Below are positions 24,148 through 34,223 of a stretch of DNA of 64,000 bases, in pieces. The notes under the pieces were generated by a model, which made no database searches, had not been told where the DNA came from, and saw nothing but the letters and a program-made list of their open reading frames with translations. Origin of the DNA: Moraxella nasibovis (GTDB taxonomy: Bacteria > Pseudomonadota > Gammaproteobacteria > Pseudomonadales > Moraxellaceae); the NCBI RefSeq assembly GCF_029581575.1, contig NZ_CP089975.1, positions 620,001-684,000 of the forward strand. The letters are read 5' to 3'. The stretch's first letter is position 1, and the number at the start of each line of letters is the position of its first letter. Made by a program: the position numbers and the translations under genes.

Positions 24148-26190
24148 TTAGTTGTGCGACAGTGCGTCCACGGGGTTGAGTCGTGAGGCGTTTCTGGCGG
24201 GCAAAAACCCAAAAACCACACCGATGAGCGTGGAGCAGACGAAAGCGGCGACGATGGATAAAGGCGAGAAAATGACCGCCATGCTTTCATTGCCAAGGCT
24301 GTTAATCACCGCACCGATCGCAAAGGCAAGTAAAATACCCAGTGCGCCGCCCAATACGCACACCAGCACCGCTTCTATCAAAAACTGCTGCATGATGTCG
24401 GACTGTCTGGCGCCCACCGCCATGCGCACGCCGATCTCGCTGGTGCGCTCGGTGACAGAGACGAGCATGATGTTCATCACGCCAATGCCGCCGACGATGA
24501 GAGAGATGATGGCGATGGATGAGATGAGTAGGGTCATCGTGCTGGTCGTGGCTTGGACCGTCTCTTTGATGGAGTCGGTGTTCATGATGTTAAAATCTTC
24601 TTCACCGTGTCGTGCGCGTATCAGGTCTTTGATGGCGGTCTCAGCGATGGCGGAGGGCGTGCCATCATCGATCAATACCACAAAGCGATCGATGTAGCTG
24701 GTGCCTAGCATACGATACATGACGGTGGTGTAGGGCATATAAACGGTGGGGGAGTTGCTGGTGCGGGCAAATGATGAGGTCTTTTGGGATAATACGCCCA
24801 CCACCTGAGCTGGCACATTGCCGATGAGCAGTGTCTGACCGATGGGATTGCCTTGACTGTTAAAATAAGTCTGGTAGGCGTTTTGGTCGATGATGACATC
24901 TTGGGCGGCGCTTCTGATGCTTTGTTCAGTAAATCCTTGCCCCATCACTAGCTTTTCGCCCGTCACAGACAGATAGTCTTTGCCCACGCCATTGATTGTG
25001 CCTGTGGCATCGATGTTTTGATGGCGTATGCTTACGGTCTTATTGACCATGGGGCTGACAGACAGAGCGTAGGACTGATTTGCCACCGCTTCTGCGTCTG
25101 CCACTGTCAGATTGTCTCGTCCAAACCGCCGTCTGGGGTCGCCCCACGGATAGCCATTCATCACGGTGATGGTATTGGTGCCAAGTGCGTTGATGTCGGA
25201 CAAAATTTTGGCTTGTGAGCCTTGACCCAGACCCACGATGGAGACGACAGACGCAATGCCGATGATGATACCAAGCATGGTGAGTAGCGTCCGCATTTTG
25301 CGGGCTTTCATCGCATAGATGGACATTTTAAAGGCTTCTTTTAATCTGTCCATCATGCCCAAAAAGGCGCCTTTTGAGCCAAAGGTATTTTTACTCACAG
25401 GGTTTAGGGTTGTTTGGGGCGAGTTTGTCGAACCATGACGGCTCTTCTTACTTTCTTCGGCAGGATCAGAGCGAACGGAAAGCTGAGGTGTGTCAGAGAG
25501 TTCTTGGGTGTAATAATCGGCGATGATGCGCCCATCTTTAAGCTCAATGACTCGCTCGGCTTGGCTTGCCAGACTTGGGTCGTGCGTGACCATGATGATG
25601 GTATGCCCCTCGTCTTTAAGCTTGTGCAAGATGCCCATGACTTCTTTGCCAGAGCCGCTGTCTAGCGCCCCTGTCGGCTCGTCTGCCAAAATGATGTCGC
25701 CGCCATTCATCAAGGCTCGGGCGATAGAAACACGCTGCTGCTGACCGCCTGAGAGCTGATTTGGGCGATTGGACAGCTTTTCGCCAAGCCCAAGCTGAGT
25801 CAAAAGCTCGCCTGCACGCTGTCGTCTTTGGGCGGTGTCCATGCCAGCATAGACAGCAGGCACGGTGACATTATCAAGAGCATTGATGTCGCCAAGCAGA
25901 TGATACCTTTGGAAAATAAACCCAAAATGCTCACGGCGTAGCTTGGCAAGCTCTTCTGAGTCCATCTCGTCCACCGATTTGCCAAAGATGGTGTAGCTGC
26001 CTGATGTCGCCTTGTCCAAACAGCCTAAGATGTTCATCAAAGTGGACTTGCCAGAGCCAGACTGCCCAATGATGGCGACCATCTCGCCTTGATAAAGCGT
26101 CAGATCAAGCCCATGTAGAATGCGAATCATGCTGTCGCCAGCAGGAAATTCACGCACCAGATTTTTGATTTCGATCAATGGTGTCTTCAT
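24148..26190 (-). CDS. macB: MacB-type ABC exporter (ATPase and permease fusion)
   Basis: Inner-membrane tripartite efflux component for macrolides, peptides or siderophore-like molecules, working with MacA and a TolC-type channel. The N-terminal ABC domain (about 1-225) has Walker A IGQSGSGKST, signature LSGGQQQR and Walker B ILADEPTGALDS. The C-terminal half has the first membrane segment (MRTLLTMLGIIIGIASVVSIV), a large periplasmic domain and three terminal segments with GGIGVMNIMLVSVTERT. The ATG at 26190 with GGGAG 5-6 bp upstream is preferred to a GTG at 26202. At 680 aa it is about 30 longer than E. coli MacB (648); the extra length is in the linker, which carries a repeat element (25416-25478). 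Confidence 0.93.
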   Translation of the reverse strand: MKTPLIEIKNLVREFPAGDSMIRILHGLDLTLYQGEMVAIIGQSGSGKSTLMNILGCLDKATSGSYTIFGKSVDEMDSEELAKLRREHFGFIFQRYHLLGDINALDNVTVPAVYAGMDTAQRRQRAGELLTQLGLGEKLSNRPNQLSGGQQQRVSIARALMNGGDIILADEPTGALDSGSGKEVMGILHKLKDEGHTIIMVTHDPSLASQAERVIELKDGRIIADYYTQELSDTPQLSVRSDPAEESKKSRHGSTNSPQTTLNPVSKNTFGSKGAFLGMMDRLKEAFKMSIYAMKARKMRTLLTMLGIIIGIASVVSIVGLGQGSQAKILSDINALGTNTITVMNGYPWGDPRRRFGRDNLTVADAEAVANQSYALSVSPMVNKTVSIRHQNIDATGTINGVGKDYLSVTGEKLVMGQGFTEQSIRSAAQDVIIDQNAYQTYFNSQGNPIGQTLLIGNVPAQVVGVLSQKTSSFARTSNSPTVYMPYTTVMYRMLGTSYIDRFVVLIDDGTPSAIAETAIKDLIRARHGEEDFNIMNTDSIKETVQATTSTMTLLISSIAIISLIVGGIGVMNIMLVSVTERTSEIGVRMAVGARQSDIMQQFLIEAVLVCVLGGALGILLAFAIGAVINSLGNESMAVIFSPLSIVAAFVCSTLIGVVFGFLPARNASRLNPVDALSHN
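25416..25478. repeat. Composite palindromic repeat inserted in frame within macB
   Basis: On the minus strand it opens CCGTTCGCTCTGATCCTG and closes with GCCGTCATGGTTCGACAAAC. These are the two halves of the element at 36575-36645 and of the left end of 52158-52367. It is 63 bp (21 codons) and is read without a stop, encoding a polar stretch (SVRSDPAEESKKSRHGS) in the linker between the ATPase and the first membrane segment, about residues 238-258 of MacB. Confidence 0.7.
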
Positions 26191-26203
26191 GTCAGCTCCC
26201 ACA

Positions 26204-27514
26204 TCAGCGCATCATTGGTGGGCGAGAGCGACCTTGACCACCTTGTTCTTGTCCACCATCTTCACCGATGATGACTTGATCGCCTGCGTTCAGACCAGAT
26301 TTGATCTCGGCGGTGACTCGATTGTCAAGACCGACTTCCACAGGGATGGGCTTGGCGTTGCCATCTGCATCCAGCACACGCACGCTGTATTTTCCGCCGT
26401 CATTTTGTAGGGCGGCAGAAGGAATGGTTAGGACATTTTTGGCGGCATTGACGATGATGTTTACCTGTGCAGTCATGTCAATGCGAAAGCGTCTGTCGGC
26501 ATTGTCCACATCCAGATAGCCGATGTAGTACACGGCGGAGTCGGTGCTGCTGGTCGAGCTGATGACTTCTGGGGCGGGTTCAACGCCTGTCAAGACGGCA
26601 TCAAACTGCGCCTCAGGGCTGCCAATGATGTTAAAACGAGCTGGCATGCCTGTGGATACCTTGATGACATCTGCTTCGGAGATTTGGGCATTGATGCGGA
26701 CACGACTTAGGTCGGCAAGCGTCACGATGGTTGGCGCTGATTGGTTGGCATTGACTGTCGTGCCTTCTTTTTGGGTGATGGAGACCACTGTACCGTCCAT
26801 TGGCGCGGTGATGGTGGTGTAGCTCAGATCTTCGGTGGCGGTGGATAGGTCGTTTTGGGCTTTGGCGATGGCGGCCTCTTGACTTTTGATGGCAGCTTGG
26901 GCGCTCAATACTTCGTTGTTGGCATTTTGTAAGTTGGCACGAGCGGCGGCGACATTGGCCTCGGCGACCTCAACTGCTGCTTTGGCATCGTCATAATCCT
27001 GACGGCTCACCGCATCAATGCTGATCAAAGACGCCAGTCTTTCGTAGGCTTTTTTGGCTTTATTGAGCTCGCTGATGCGTGCATCGAGTGCCGCCTGACT
27101 GCTGCCAATCGAGCCACGACTCGACCGCAAAGCGCTGTGTGCCTGCGCCAAAGATGCGTTGGCTTGATTTAGATTTGCCTGAGCGTTGGCGACGGTGTTT
27201 TTTTGTTCTACTTGGCTGATCTGAGCGATGATGTCACCTTGCTTGACTTCATCGCCCACCTCAACATACAGCTTGACGATTCTGCCTGAGACTTGCGCGC
27301 CCACATCCACGCTTTTGATGGGCTTGACCTTGGCAGATGCCATGACGGTGCTTTCGATGTCGCCCATGACAGCAGGTGCGGTGAGATAAGTGGGGGCGGT
27401 GGGTTTTGGTTTGGCAAATTGATAAATCAAAAGCCCGACCATCGCAAGAAGGGCGAGTAGGATTGCCCATTTTTTGTACGAACGAGACTTGGCATGATTG
27501 TTGGTTGTCTTCAT
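26204..27514 (-). CDS. macA: MacA-type periplasmic adaptor (membrane fusion protein)
   Basis: Adaptor linking MacB to a TolC-like outer-membrane channel. An N-terminal anchor (about 14-33, KWAILLALLAMVGLLIYQF) is followed by a lipoyl half (DVGAQVSGRIVKLYVEVGDEVKQGDII), a long coiled-coil hairpin (about 90-200, rich in Ala, Gln and Asn), the second lipoyl half (TTITAPMDGTVVSITQKEGTTV), then beta-barrel and membrane-proximal domains. The open frame extends upstream to 27610, but the ATG at 27514 gives MKTTNNHAKSRSYKKWAIL with the usual basic residues before the anchor and 436 aa. The C terminus is Gly/Gln/Arg-rich. MacB begins 13 bp after its stop. Confidence 0.92.
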   Translation of the reverse strand: MKTTNNHAKSRSYKKWAILLALLAMVGLLIYQFAKPKPTAPTYLTAPAVMGDIESTVMASAKVKPIKSVDVGAQVSGRIVKLYVEVGDEVKQGDIIAQISQVEQKNTVANAQANLNQANASLAQAHSALRSSRGSIGSSQAALDARISELNKAKKAYERLASLISIDAVSRQDYDDAKAAVEVAEANVAAARANLQNANNEVLSAQAAIKSQEAAIAKAQNDLSTATEDLSYTTITAPMDGTVVSITQKEGTTVNANQSAPTIVTLADLSRVRINAQISEADVIKVSTGMPARFNIIGSPEAQFDAVLTGVEPAPEVISSTSSTDSAVYYIGYLDVDNADRRFRIDMTAQVNIIVNAAKNVLTIPSAALQNDGGKYSVRVLDADGNAKPIPVEVGLDNRVTAEIKSGLNAGDQVIIGEDGGQEQGGQGRSRPPMMR

Positions 27515-27740
27515 GATTGACCCAGTAAGCTTGTTGTATTTGTTGCAGAATTTGCACATGGTGTAAAAAACGGCTGATTTGGCTGCTTTACGCAGCACCA
27601 AGACAAGCAAGCATCAAGGCGTTGAGCTGTGCTTGACATTTAAGGTGGCAAAATTGATTTATGATAGCAAAAGTATCTGTGCTAATGATGACAAAATTTG
27701 GCATTTTGTCGGTGATTTTTATGATTTTGTTGCCAGATTG

Positions 27741-28754
27741 TCAATGATGAAAAGGGGTAGCGTGACACATGCTTAATATCAGCCGCTGCAACAAGTGCCA
27801 GACATCGCCATCTTCTATGCCTTTGATGGCTTGGTCGATGTCTAGTAAATCTAGGCTCCAGCTCTGGGCAATGTGCGGCGGCGTGTGGCGTGCGGCATTT
27901 ATGTATAGGGCAGTTTTATTTCGCCAAATGCCCAAATCTTGGGCGTCTTTGCCTGCGTGGAGCTGAGCGATGAGTCTGGCGTCTTTGCTAAGCGCCCAAA
28001 GAACGATGCTTGGGGCGACTTCGGTGTTTTTTAAGTGGGCTAGGATTTGCAAGGCTTTGGGTGCATTGCCCGCCAAGATATTGTCCGATAAGTCAAACAC
28101 GCTAAATTCTGCGCCATCGATCAGGCAGGCTTTGAACTGCTCGTCATCGACGATGTCGCTGTGCAATAGGGAGAGCCGCCATAGGTTTTGGTGGGCGGTC
28201 AGTAGGTTGTTTTCGGTGTGTGCCATGAGCATTTGCCAAGCGTCAGCGGTCAGACGAACACCAAGTCTGGCGGCGCAGGTTTGTAGTAGGGCTTGGCGCA
28301 TGCTTTCGTCATACAGATTGCCATCGATGATGATTCCGTGTGCATCAAAGAGCTTGATGGCTTTGGTGGCAAGCGACTTTTTGTCTTGCTTGGGCAGACA
28401 CCAAATCAGATGGTGTGGCGTGTCTTTGGCAAGTCTTTCAAGGGTGGCGAGCAAATCTGTCTTGCTGCCTTTGTCGCTTTTTGGCTTGTGGTTGCCTGTG
28501 ACGATGATGGCGCTGGTGTCGCCAAACAGACTTAGGCTGTCAAGCTCGCTAATGACTGTCTGCCAAGATTGATGGCTGCTAAGCTCGATGCGTTTGATGG
28601 TCTGTTGATTGGCTTGCCAAATGGGTCGGCAGGCGTCAATGAGCCACTGTGCGGTGAGTGGCTCATCCGAATGAATGAGCCAAAAGCCCGACAGTGGTGT
28701 GGTCAGTGGCTGGCTGAGCAGTTGATTAAAAAATGGCAAAAAACGCTGCTGCAT
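27741..28754 (-). CDS. holA: DNA polymerase III subunit delta
   Basis: Clamp-loader delta subunit that opens the beta clamp. At 337 aa it is close to the 343 of E. coli. The N-terminal domain opens with QRFLPFFNQLLSQPLTTPLSGFWLIHSDEPL, a HolA-like pattern in which the nucleotide-binding loop is degenerate, as expected for delta. LLATLERLAKDTPHHLIWCLPKQDKKSLATKAIKLFDAHG aligns with the family. It is the last gene of leuS-lptE-holA, the order also found in E. coli, which supports the call. The gap to lptE is 20 bp. No strong ribosome site is seen, so coupling to lptE is possible. Confidence 0.9.
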   Translation of the reverse strand: MQQRFLPFFNQLLSQPLTTPLSGFWLIHSDEPLTAQWLIDACRPIWQANQQTIKRIELSSHQSWQTVISELDSLSLFGDTSAIIVTGNHKPKSDKGSKTDLLATLERLAKDTPHHLIWCLPKQDKKSLATKAIKLFDAHGIIIDGNLYDESMRQALLQTCAARLGVRLTADAWQMLMAHTENNLLTAHQNLWRLSLLHSDIVDDEQFKACLIDGAEFSVFDLSDNILAGNAPKALQILAHLKNTEVAPSIVLWALSKDARLIAQLHAGKDAQDLGIWRNKTALYINAARHTPPHIAQSWSLDLLDIDQAIKGIEDGDVWHLLQRLILSMCHATPFHH

Positions 28755-28774
28755 GGCATGCTAAGCTCTTAAAA

Positions 28775-29266
28775 TCAGAAGCCTTGTTTGGCTTTGGCGT
28801 AATATTGCTCAGCGATGCGCTCTGCCAGATGGTCATAAAGCCAGACCTTGGTCTTTTCGCCTTGTTGGTCTAGGGTGCTGACGCTGGCCTCATTGTACTG
28901 ATAGCTTTGCTCGACTTGCACAGGGGAGTGCACGGTCTTGCCACCGAGCGTGTAGCTGACATTGGCAGACAGCACAAGGCGCACTTCGGTCAGCGTACCC
29001 ACCAGCTCATAACGACGCAAATTGAGCTGTTCGATCTTGATTTGATTGGCAGAGTCGGCTTGGTGCGTGATGGCGAGCGCTTGTAGGTGCTTGATCAAAG
29101 GCTGTTTTAGGGTGAGTAGTGCTTGATCATCTGCCAAGATGATGGCGGTGTGGGCATGAGTGGCGCTGATCTGAGCGTCAGGCGCTGTGCCACGCAGGGC
29201 AAAACCACAAGCACTTAGGCTTGTGGCTGTCGCCATGATGAAAGCAAGGGTTAGGGCTTTTTTCAT
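28775..29266 (-). CDS. lptE: LPS-assembly lipoprotein LptE
   Basis: Outer-membrane lipoprotein that plugs LptD and helps insert lipopolysaccharide. The signal peptide MKKALTLAFIMATATSLSAC has lipobox LSAC, and the mature N terminus CGFALRG is the classical start of LptE/RlpB. At 163 aa the length is typical of Moraxellaceae and slightly shorter than E. coli (193). It lies 18 bp after leuS and 20 bp before holA, in the conserved operon. AGGA lies about 10 bp before the ATG. Confidence 0.93.
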   Translation of the reverse strand: MKKALTLAFIMATATSLSACGFALRGTAPDAQISATHAHTAIILADDQALLTLKQPLIKHLQALAITHQADSANQIKIEQLNLRRYELVGTLTEVRLVLSANVSYTLGGKTVHSPVQVEQSYQYNEASVSTLDQQGEKTKVWLYDHLAERIAEQYYAKAKQGF

Positions 29267-29284
29267 AAATGCATTTCCTAAAAA

Positions 29285-31882
29285 TCAGCCCGCCACGACA
29301 AAGCTGACCAGCTTGTTTGGTACGACAATGGCTTTTTTGATGTCGCCTGTTAGGAATTTATCCACGCCTTCCACTTCCTTGGCAAGGGCGATGAGCGTGT
29401 CGTTGTCCAAGCCTGTGGCGACTTCCATCTGACCACGCACTTTGCCATTGACTTGTACTGCCATGGTAATGCTGTCATTGACCAAAGCGTCTTTGTCCAG
29501 CACTGGGAAAGTGATGCTGCGACTGTCAAAGCCAAATTGTTCCAGCAAATGCTCGCCTGCGTGCGGTGCATACAGTGCCAACATGGACAATAGAGCGATG
29601 ATGGCTTCGTGGCGGACGGCAAGGTCGGTGTCGTTCGCCACTTCAAAACCACCAAGCTCATTGGCAAGCTCCATCAAGGCGGAGACTGGTGTGTTCAGTG
29701 CCAGATGTTCGCCCAAGCTAACATCAATCTTGGCGATGGTTTCGTGCGTTTTACGGCGGAGATTTTTGGCATTTTTGCCTAAGTTTGCCTTATCCACCAC
29801 CAGAGCAGCTTGGTCTTTGTCGTTGATGGCGGTCAAATGCTCGCCTGCGATACGCCATACTTTTTTCACAAAATTGTGCGGGCCTTTTAGGGCGGAATCC
29901 GACCATTCTAGCGTCTGGTCAGCAGGGGCGGTAAATAGCGTATAAAGACGCACGGTGTCCGCACCATATTCATTGATGATGTCTTGTGGGTCAATGCCGT
30001 TGTTTTTGGACTTACTCATTTTTTCAATTTTGCCAATCACTACAGGCTTGCCATCAGCAATCAAAGTCGCCTCGCCATTCTCCACGCTCACTTCGTGTGG
30101 GAAGTAATAAGTCTTACTGCCGTCTGCGTTTTCACGATAAAAAGTGCCAGCCAAGACCATGCCTTGAGCAAGCAGATTGGCAAATGGCTCATCGCCACCG
30201 ACCAAACCTTCATCACGCATGACTTTGTGGAAAAAGCGTGCGTATAACAAATGCAAAACTGCGTGTTCCACACCGCCCACATATTGATCGACAGACAGCC
30301 ATTTGTCCGCACCAGTACGACCAACCATCTGCGTGTCGTCATGTGGCGTGGTAAAACGCTGGGCATACCAGCTAGACTCAACAAAGGTGTCAAAAGTGTC
30401 GGTCTCTCGTTCGGCAGGCGATCCGCATTTTGGACAGGTGCAGTTTAGAAACTCTGGCATATTTTTCAAAGGATTGCCACGACCATCAGGTACGACATCA
30501 GTTGGCAGCACCACAGGCAAATCTGCTTCATCGACAGGCACCGTACCGCAATAAGTACAGTTAATCATCGGAATCGGACAGCCCCAATAACGCTGACGGC
30601 TCACACCCCAATCACGCAAGCGGTATTGGGTGGTGATTTTGCCGTTATCGCCTAGTAGCTCGGCGATTTTGGCGGTGGCATCGGCTTTATTTAGACCGTC
30701 AAGCTCGCCAGAATTGACACATACGCCAGTTTCTTTGTCGGCGTACCATTCTTGCCAAGTGGTTTGGTCGTAGGCTTGACCTTTGACATCAATGACTTGG
30801 CGGATTGGTAGGTTGTATTTGTTGGCAAATTCAAAATCTCGCTCATCGTGAGCAGGCACCGCCATCACTGCTCCTGAGCCGTAGCTCATCAGCACATAGT
30901 TGGCAACCCATACAGGCACATCTTCGCCAGTGATTGGGTGCTTGGCGGTAAGTCCTGTGCCCATACCGACTTTTTCGGCTTTGGCAAGGTCAGCTTCGGC
31001 AACCGAGCCTTGTTTGCATTCGGCACAAAACTGGGCGATGGCTTCATTGTGGCGAGCGGCATATTGAGCCAATGGGTGTTCGGCAGCAACTGCCAAATAA
31101 GTTACCCCCATCAAAGTATCAGGACGCGTGGTAAAGACGGTCAATTTGTCCGCTTGTCCATCGATTTCATAATCAAAAGACAGCTCCATGCCATGACTTT
31201 TGCCAATCCAGTTGTGCTGCATAGACAGCACTTGTTTTGGCCATTTGCCTTCTAGGGTTTTTAAATCTTCAAGCAATTCGTCTGCGTAATCGGTGATTTT
31301 AAAATAATACATCGGAATATCACGCTTTTCAACAATCGCCCCAGAACGCCAGCCACGACCATCAACGACTTGCTCATTGGCAAGTACGGTGTTATCCACA
31401 GGATCCCAGTTGACGGTGGCAAGTTTTTTATAGACCAAGCCTTTTTTGTAAAGTTGTAAAAACAGCCACTGCTCCCATTTGTAATATTCAGGCGTACAAG
31501 TGGCAAATTCACGAGACCAGTCAATCGATAAACCCAGCGATTTTAATTGCTCACGCATATTGTCAATGTTGGCAAAAGTCCATTTGGCAGGGGCGACAGC
31601 GTTGGCAATCGCCGCATTTTCAGCAGGCAGACCAAACGCGTCCCAGCCCATCGGCTGCATGACATCATAGCCTTTTTGGCGATAGTAGCGAGACAAAACA
31701 TCCGTGATGGCGTAGTTACGCACATGACCCATGTGCAGTTTGCCACTTGGATAAGGGAACATGGAGAGCATATAACGGGTGGGTTTGCCGTTATCAAAGT
31801 TGTCGGTGTGATAACGCTGGTCGGCTTGCCATTTGGCTTGTTGGGCTTGCTCAATGGCGCTAAAATTGTAATCTTGTAACAT
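29285..31882 (-). CDS. leuS: Leucyl-tRNA synthetase
   Basis: Class Ia synthetase with editing. MFPYPSGKLHMGHVRNYAITDVLSRY carries the HIGH signature and KIEKMSKSKNNGIDP the KMSKS loop. The CP1 editing domain lies between (about 220-420, with TTRPDTLMGVTYLAVAAEHPL). A zinc-type cysteine pattern (CTYCGTVP and CTCPKCGS) is present in the insert, as in E. coli. At 865 aa it is nearly the same as the E. coli enzyme (860). It heads leuS-lptE-holA; the 105-bp gap to the divergent ArsC-like gene holds both promoters. Confidence 0.97.
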   Translation of the reverse strand: MLQDYNFSAIEQAQQAKWQADQRYHTDNFDNGKPTRYMLSMFPYPSGKLHMGHVRNYAITDVLSRYYRQKGYDVMQPMGWDAFGLPAENAAIANAVAPAKWTFANIDNMREQLKSLGLSIDWSREFATCTPEYYKWEQWLFLQLYKKGLVYKKLATVNWDPVDNTVLANEQVVDGRGWRSGAIVEKRDIPMYYFKITDYADELLEDLKTLEGKWPKQVLSMQHNWIGKSHGMELSFDYEIDGQADKLTVFTTRPDTLMGVTYLAVAAEHPLAQYAARHNEAIAQFCAECKQGSVAEADLAKAEKVGMGTGLTAKHPITGEDVPVWVANYVLMSYGSGAVMAVPAHDERDFEFANKYNLPIRQVIDVKGQAYDQTTWQEWYADKETGVCVNSGELDGLNKADATAKIAELLGDNGKITTQYRLRDWGVSRQRYWGCPIPMINCTYCGTVPVDEADLPVVLPTDVVPDGRGNPLKNMPEFLNCTCPKCGSPAERETDTFDTFVESSWYAQRFTTPHDDTQMVGRTGADKWLSVDQYVGGVEHAVLHLLYARFFHKVMRDEGLVGGDEPFANLLAQGMVLAGTFYRENADGSKTYYFPHEVSVENGEATLIADGKPVVIGKIEKMSKSKNNGIDPQDIINEYGADTVRLYTLFTAPADQTLEWSDSALKGPHNFVKKVWRIAGEHLTAINDKDQAALVVDKANLGKNAKNLRRKTHETIAKIDVSLGEHLALNTPVSALMELANELGGFEVANDTDLAVRHEAIIALLSMLALYAPHAGEHLLEQFGFDSRSITFPVLDKDALVNDSITMAVQVNGKVRGQMEVATGLDNDTLIALAKEVEGVDKFLTGDIKKAIVVPNKLVSFVVAG

Positions 31883-31987
31883 AAAAATCTCAAAATGAAA
31901 AAATAAAATAACAGGTTATTATAGCGTAATTTTGTTATAATTTGCTAATGTTTTTGAACTTGGTTTGATAAAATTGGGAGAAACGCC

Positions 31988-32335
31988 ATGCTAAAAATTT
32001 ACGGCATTAAAAATTGCAACACCATGAAAAAGTCGTTTGATTTTTTAAATCAAAAAGGCGTTGATTATGAGTTTTTTGATTATAAAAAAGCGGTATTAAG
32101 TCAAGATGAATTTGCCAATTTTGTAGCGACTTTTGGTGATAAGGTCATCAACAAGCAAGGTACGACTTATCGTAAATTTGACGATAACACCAAAGTCATC
32201 TTGAGCAGTGGCGACATGAGTGCCATGTATGAGATTGTCAAAGCCAACCAAAGCGTGCTAAAACGCCCAATCGTCATGGGTGATGGTGTGGCACTGATTG
32301 GCTTTGATGAAGGGGAGTGGGTAGGGGCTTTATAA
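31988..32335 (+). CDS. ArsC/Spx-family (YffB-like) protein
   Basis: Thioredoxin-fold protein of 115 aa in the arsenate-reductase-like family. It begins MLKIYGIKNCNTMKKSFDFL, with a single active-site-like Cys (C11) in NCNTMKK where Spx and ArsC have the CxxC or CxxS site, and ends with VLKRPIVMGDGVALIGFDEGEW, the conserved KRP segment. This pattern is that of YffB rather than true arsenate reductase; biochemical function is not established. It is divergent from leuS, without ars genes nearby. Confidence 0.88.
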   Translation: MLKIYGIKNCNTMKKSFDFLNQKGVDYEFFDYKKAVLSQDEFANFVATFGDKVINKQGTTYRKFDDNTKVILSSGDMSAMYEIVKANQSVLKRPIVMGDGVALIGFDEGEWVGAL

Positions 32336-32369
32336 TTATTGATAAATGTTTGTCAATAATACACCTTAT

Positions 32370-32463
32370 GTAGGTTGGGTTGAGCGATAGAGAAACTCAA
32401 CATATTATTGCAAATCATTGAATTTGTTAGATTTTTTCAAGAAGAGCCTAATATACAACCTAC
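32370..32463. repeat. Interspersed repeat family A, copy 3
   Basis: GTAGGTTG at 32370 and CAACCTAC at 32463 form perfect 8-bp terminal inverted repeats. The centre contains AATCATTGAATTTGTTAGA, matching the other copies. It lies between the ArsC-like gene and argB. Confidence 0.75.
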
Positions 32464-32505
32464 AAAACCGCTCACCCGAAGGCATGACTCAGGGCGATCG
32501 GTTTT
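32464..32505. repeat. Repeat family B element beside copy 3 of family A, possible argB terminator
   Basis: AAAACCG (32464) and CGGTTTT (32505) enclose ACCCGAAGGCATGACTCAGGG, a variant of the ACCCGAAGACATGGCTTAGGG arm of the element at 36575-36645. It begins right where the family A copy ends and lies 31 bp past the argB stop, where the hairpin could act as terminator on the minus strand. Confidence 0.6.
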
Positions 32506-32536
32506 AGTTAATTTTGAAGTTAATCTATTAAAACCC

Positions 32537-33439
<903 letters not shown>

Positions 33440-33501
33440 TTAAAATTTTGGCATTATATCATTACCAAACCTTAAAATTGCGACAAATTTGATTTTGAGT
33501 G

Positions 33502-33553
33502 GTAGGGGTGAAATATTTTCGCTCAGTAGGGGCAAATGAGGATTTGCCCCTAC
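33502..33553. repeat. GTAGGGGCGAAT-type palindrome between dut and argB
   Basis: A perfect 28-bp palindrome-like hairpin at 33526-33553 (arms GTAGGGGCAAAT and ATTTGCCCCTAC) is preceded at 33502-33525 by a degenerate copy beginning GTAGGGGTGAAAT. It lies 12 bp beyond the dut stop and could act as a transcript end. Confidence 0.8.
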
Positions 33554-33564
33554 AAGTCAGCGGC

Positions 33565-34029
33565 TCATTTCACCCCAGAGCTACCAAAACCGCCCACGCC
33601 ACGCTCGCTGATGTCATTAAATTCTGAAACAATCTCAAATTCAGGACGCACCACAGGCACAACCATGTACTGAGCCATGCGTTCGGCAGGATTTAGGGTA
33701 AAGTCGGTATCGCTACGATTCCACACCGACACCATCAGCTCGCCTTGATAATCAGCGTCAATCAGCCCCACCAAATTGCCAAGTACAATGCCATGCTTAT
33801 GCCCAAGTCCAGAGCGTGGCAAAATAATCCCTGCAAAATTGGGGTCGGCGATATAAATGGCAAGCCCTGTGCCGATGAGTTTGGTCTCGCCAGCTTTGAT
33901 AATCAGAGGCTCATCAATGCACGCACGCAAATCAATGCCTGCCGAGCCATCGGTGGCGCGAGTCGGTAGCGGGAAATTGGGATCGGTGCCGATTTTTGGG
34001 TTTAGGATTTTGACTTGGACGGTGTTCAT
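33565..34029 (-). CDS. dut: dUTP diphosphatase
   Basis: Trimeric dUTPase that hydrolyses dUTP to dUMP, keeping uracil out of DNA and feeding thymidylate synthesis. The five family motifs occur in order: [13 protein letters not shown] (I), [14 protein letters not shown] (II), [23 protein letters not shown] (III), [12 protein letters not shown] (IV) and [11 protein letters not shown] (V, the mobile C-terminal flap). At 154 aa it is full length. It stands alone between argB and the divergent lrgAB genes. Confidence 0.96.
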   Translation of the reverse strand: MNTVQVKILNPKIGTDPNFPLPTRATDGSAGIDLRACIDEPLIIKAGETKLIGTGLAIYIADPNFAGIILPRSGLGHKHGIVLGNLVGLIDADYQGELMVSVWNRSDTDFTLNPAERMAQYMVVPVVRPEFEIVSEFNDISERGVGGFGSSGVK

Positions 34030-34223
34030 AAAATCGCCTTAATGAGTGTATAAATTGATAAATTATAACCGATTTTTATGCTTTGTCATCATGACAAAAC
34101 AAATAAATATTGTAAAATGTGTCTTTGCTTGATTTTTATTTTGGCGATTGTGTGTCTTTGCGTTACAATGGCGTATTTTTGGTTGATATTTTTGATTTTT
34201 AAAGTTTATAGAGTGATGAAACC

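Noticed and set aside
24152-24697. A 181-codon open frame opposite macB
   Set aside because: Antisense to the conserved permease end of macB; the product is Met/Ser/Thr-rich, as expected from reading that strand backwards. No independent support.
27970-28572. A 200-codon open frame opposite holA
   Set aside because: It lies wholly antisense to a clear DNA polymerase III delta gene in a conserved operon, its product is Ser/Arg/Cys-rich without a domain, and no ribosome site is seen. It is a shadow frame.
29442-29945. A 167-codon open frame opposite leuS
   Set aside because: It overlaps the well-conserved C-terminal part of leuS on the other strand and resembles no known protein.
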